DNA of 64,000 nucleotides from NCBI GenBank assembly GCA_002840975.1, contig PHDN01000021.1, positions 1 through 64,000 on the forward strand, written 5' to 3'. The translations under genes were made by a program, and so were the position numbers. Every line of letters starts with the position of its first letter. The stretch's first letter is position 1. A model generated the notes under the pieces. It was not told the DNA's origin. It saw nothing but the letters and a program-made list of their open reading frames with translations, and did not search any database. Of this stretch, positions 62,612 to 64,000 are shown one piece after another. This DNA comes from Bacteroidetes bacterium HGW-Bacteroidetes-16 (GTDB lineage: Bacteria; Bacteroidota; Bacteroidia; Bacteroidales; F082).

Positions 62612-64000
62612 CTATGCTTCTGTATTTCTCACCCTGGTTAAATAACTTGTGGAAGGCAGGGTATGGAGTTGTTCCAGTAAATGGTACATTCGGTCCTCTT
62701 TTACCTGCTTGTATACGGCACTTTCTTTATTCAGCAAATTGCCAAATTGAATGGCATCGGCGGGACAACTTTGCTGACAGGCAGTCCTGATTTCACCATC
62801 GCGAAGTTCGCGGTCTTCCATCTTGGCCACCAGTTTTTTCTCCTGAATGCGCTGTACGCAAAGCGAACATTTTTCTACAACACCACGTTGACGAACAATT
62901 ACATCCGGGTTGAGTACCATTCTGCCCAATTCGCTGTTCATGTTGAAGTCGAATTTATTGTTGTTGGTAAACTCGAACCAATTAAAGCGACGTACTTTGT
63001 AAGGACAGTTGTTCATACAATAACGTGTTCCGATACACCGGTTGTAGGCCATCTGGTTCAGGCCTTCGGTACTGTGGTTGGTGGCTGCAACAGGACATAC
63101 ATTTTCGCAAGGGGCATTGTCGCAATGCTGGCACATCACCGGTATGTGGTACACTTCCGGATTCTCTTCACTTCGGGCATAATACCTGTCGATGCGCATC
63201 CAATGCATGATACGCCTGTTTTTTACCTGTTCTTTTCCGATCACAGGTACATTATTCTCCGATTGACAGGCGATAACACAGTTTGAACACCCGGTACAGC
63301 TGTTCAGGTCGATGGACATTCCCCAATGTAAACCATCATATTGTATCTTACTGTATAATGAAACATTGTGTTCCTCATCGAAAACATGCTGTTCGTTTCC
63401 GGCAAAGGGATTTTTTAAATATTCGGGCAGGGTGGTCTCGCGCGCGATGGGCCTGCCTTCCATGTCATGGTGAGTTTGTGTAAGCGCCAGAGGATAGGTC
63501 TTTCCACTGATTTTCTCAATTTGTATCACCGTACCTGTCATACCGGCCAGGTTGTTCTGGGAGTTCATCAAAGGATAGGCATTTTGACCCACGTTGGTTC
63601 CTGCTTTTCCGGCGGAGGTACGACCAAACCCAACAGCAAGGGCGGCAGTTCCATCCGGTTGACCGGGTTGCACGAGCACCGGTATCTCGAAAAAACCATT
63701 GATGCTCACCACATCTTCCAGTTTCAGGTTATTTTCTTTCGCGAAATTTGGTGAGATACACAGGTAGTTGTCCCAGGTAGAAGTGGTGATGGGATCGGGC
63801 ATTTCAAGCAACCAGGGATTGTTGGTATATTTACCGGTACCAATGGACATTTTTTCGTATAGTACCAACTCAAGCCCGGCGCCTTTTTTATTTGAACCGG
63901 AAGTTAGCTTTTGATCAACAAATGAAGGTTGGGTTTCGTTCTCAACTGGATATTGGTATACCCCATCGTGTTTGGTTTGGTTCCAGAATTGTGTGAAATT
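62612..64000 (-). CDS. actB: alternative complex III subunit B, C-terminal part (runs off the window)
   Basis: The visible 462 residues are the C-terminal part of ActB, which should total about 1000 residues. The reading frame stays open to the window edge. The end of the molybdopterin-oxidoreductase-like (cofactor-less) region is followed by a ferredoxin-type domain with four Cys clusters: CTGCSNCVIACQSEN; CQHCDNAPCENVCPVA; CIGTRYCMNNCPYKV; CSLCVQRI with ACQQSCPADAIQFG. It carries electrons between quinol and the ActE/ActA haems. actA is expected further right. Confidence 0.95.
   Translation of the reverse strand, partial: NFTQFWNQTKHDGVYQYPVENETQPSFVDQKLTSGSNKKGAGLELVLYEKMSIGTGKYTNNPWLLEMPDPITTSTWDNYLCISPNFAKENNLKLEDVVSINGFFEIPVLVQPGQPDGTAALAVGFGRTSAGKAGTNVGQNAYPLMNSQNNLAGMTGTVIQIEKISGKTYPLALTQTHHDMEGRPIARETTLPEYLKNPFAGNEQHVFDEEHNVSLYSKIQYDGLHWGMSIDLNSCTGCSNCVIACQSENNVPVIGKEQVKNRRIMHWMRIDRYYARSEENPEVYHIPVMCQHCDNAPCENVCPVAATNHSTEGLNQMAYNRCIGTRYCMNNCPYKVRRFNWFEFTNNNKFDFNMNSELGRMVLNPDVIVRQRGVVEKCSLCVQRIQEKKLVAKMEDRELRDGEIRTACQQSCPADAIQFGNLLNKESAVYKQVKEDRMYHLLEQLHTLPSTSYLTRVRNTEA

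Noticed and set aside
62681-63286. 201-codon plus-strand frame opposite actB
   Set aside because: Antisense shadow of a strongly conserved gene; its composition follows the complement of actB codons.
1-64000. CRISPR arrays, insertion sequences, rRNA and prophage
   Set aside because: No regularly spaced repeats, transposase, integrase or rRNA sequence was seen anywhere in the window.

Overview
The window is a gene-dense stretch of a member of the Bacteroidota. This is inferred from several signs: a short (287-residue) primary sigma factor without region 1.1; promoters of the TTG-N19/20-TAnnTTTG type; proteins with type IX secretion (T9SS) tails; families largely confined to this phylum (DUF4492, DUF4252, DUF4159, LruC); a fused CcoNO oxidase subunit; and alternative complex III. 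Three terminal oxidase systems plus c-type cytochromes point to an aerobic or microaerobic respiring member rather than a strict gut anaerobe. The genus cannot be told from the sequence.

Layout. 0-7.5 kb (minus strand) holds a soluble histidine kinase with a FIST sensor protein, a thioesterase, rpe, the primary sigma factor, pnp and rpsO. 7.7-14.7 kb is an apparent eight-gene minus-strand operon: TetR repressor, LolA-like periplasmic protein, two FtsX-type permeases, an ATPase, an unrecognised exported protein, an outer-membrane beta-barrel and an HdeD-like membrane protein. It is headed by a promoter that overlaps a probable TetR operator. 15-20.9 kb holds a GC-rich amidase, an exported protein with a C-terminal sorting-like signal, a diheme cytochrome, an M1 metallopeptidase and idi. 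21-25.3 kb holds a TylF-like methyltransferase, folC and a tonB-exbD-exbB operon. 25.6-27.3 kb (plus) is an ECF sigma operon with a membrane protein and DUF4252. 27.3-34.1 kb holds a TlpA-like thioredoxin, DUF4159, rsmE, a large T9SS PKD protein and an S41 peptidase.

34.5-64 kb is a respiratory region of almost 30 kb, read right to left: alternative complex III (actB partial, C, D, E, F); a UbiA-like protein, an SlyD-type isomerase and a DUF3365 haem protein; the cbb3 oxidase block (ccoI, S, NO, Q, P, G, H, SafE-type protein); a cytochrome c and DUF4920; an SCO1-like copper chaperone, the caa3-type oxidase (coxA, C, IV, B) and cyoE; then the cytochrome bd operon (DUF4492, cydA, cydB and a 35-codon reading frame). 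A plus-strand LruC lipoprotein and a T9SS esterase are set among them. Menaquinol could thus be oxidised by complex III feeding cytochrome c to the caa3 or cbb3 oxidase, or directly by cytochrome bd.

The most interesting candidates are the TetR-controlled LolA/ABC/beta-barrel operon as a possible trans-envelope transport system, the 35-codon frame after cydB as a possible small oxidase subunit, and the clustering of three oxidases with complex III. No CRISPR array, insertion sequence, rRNA or convincing tRNA was seen.
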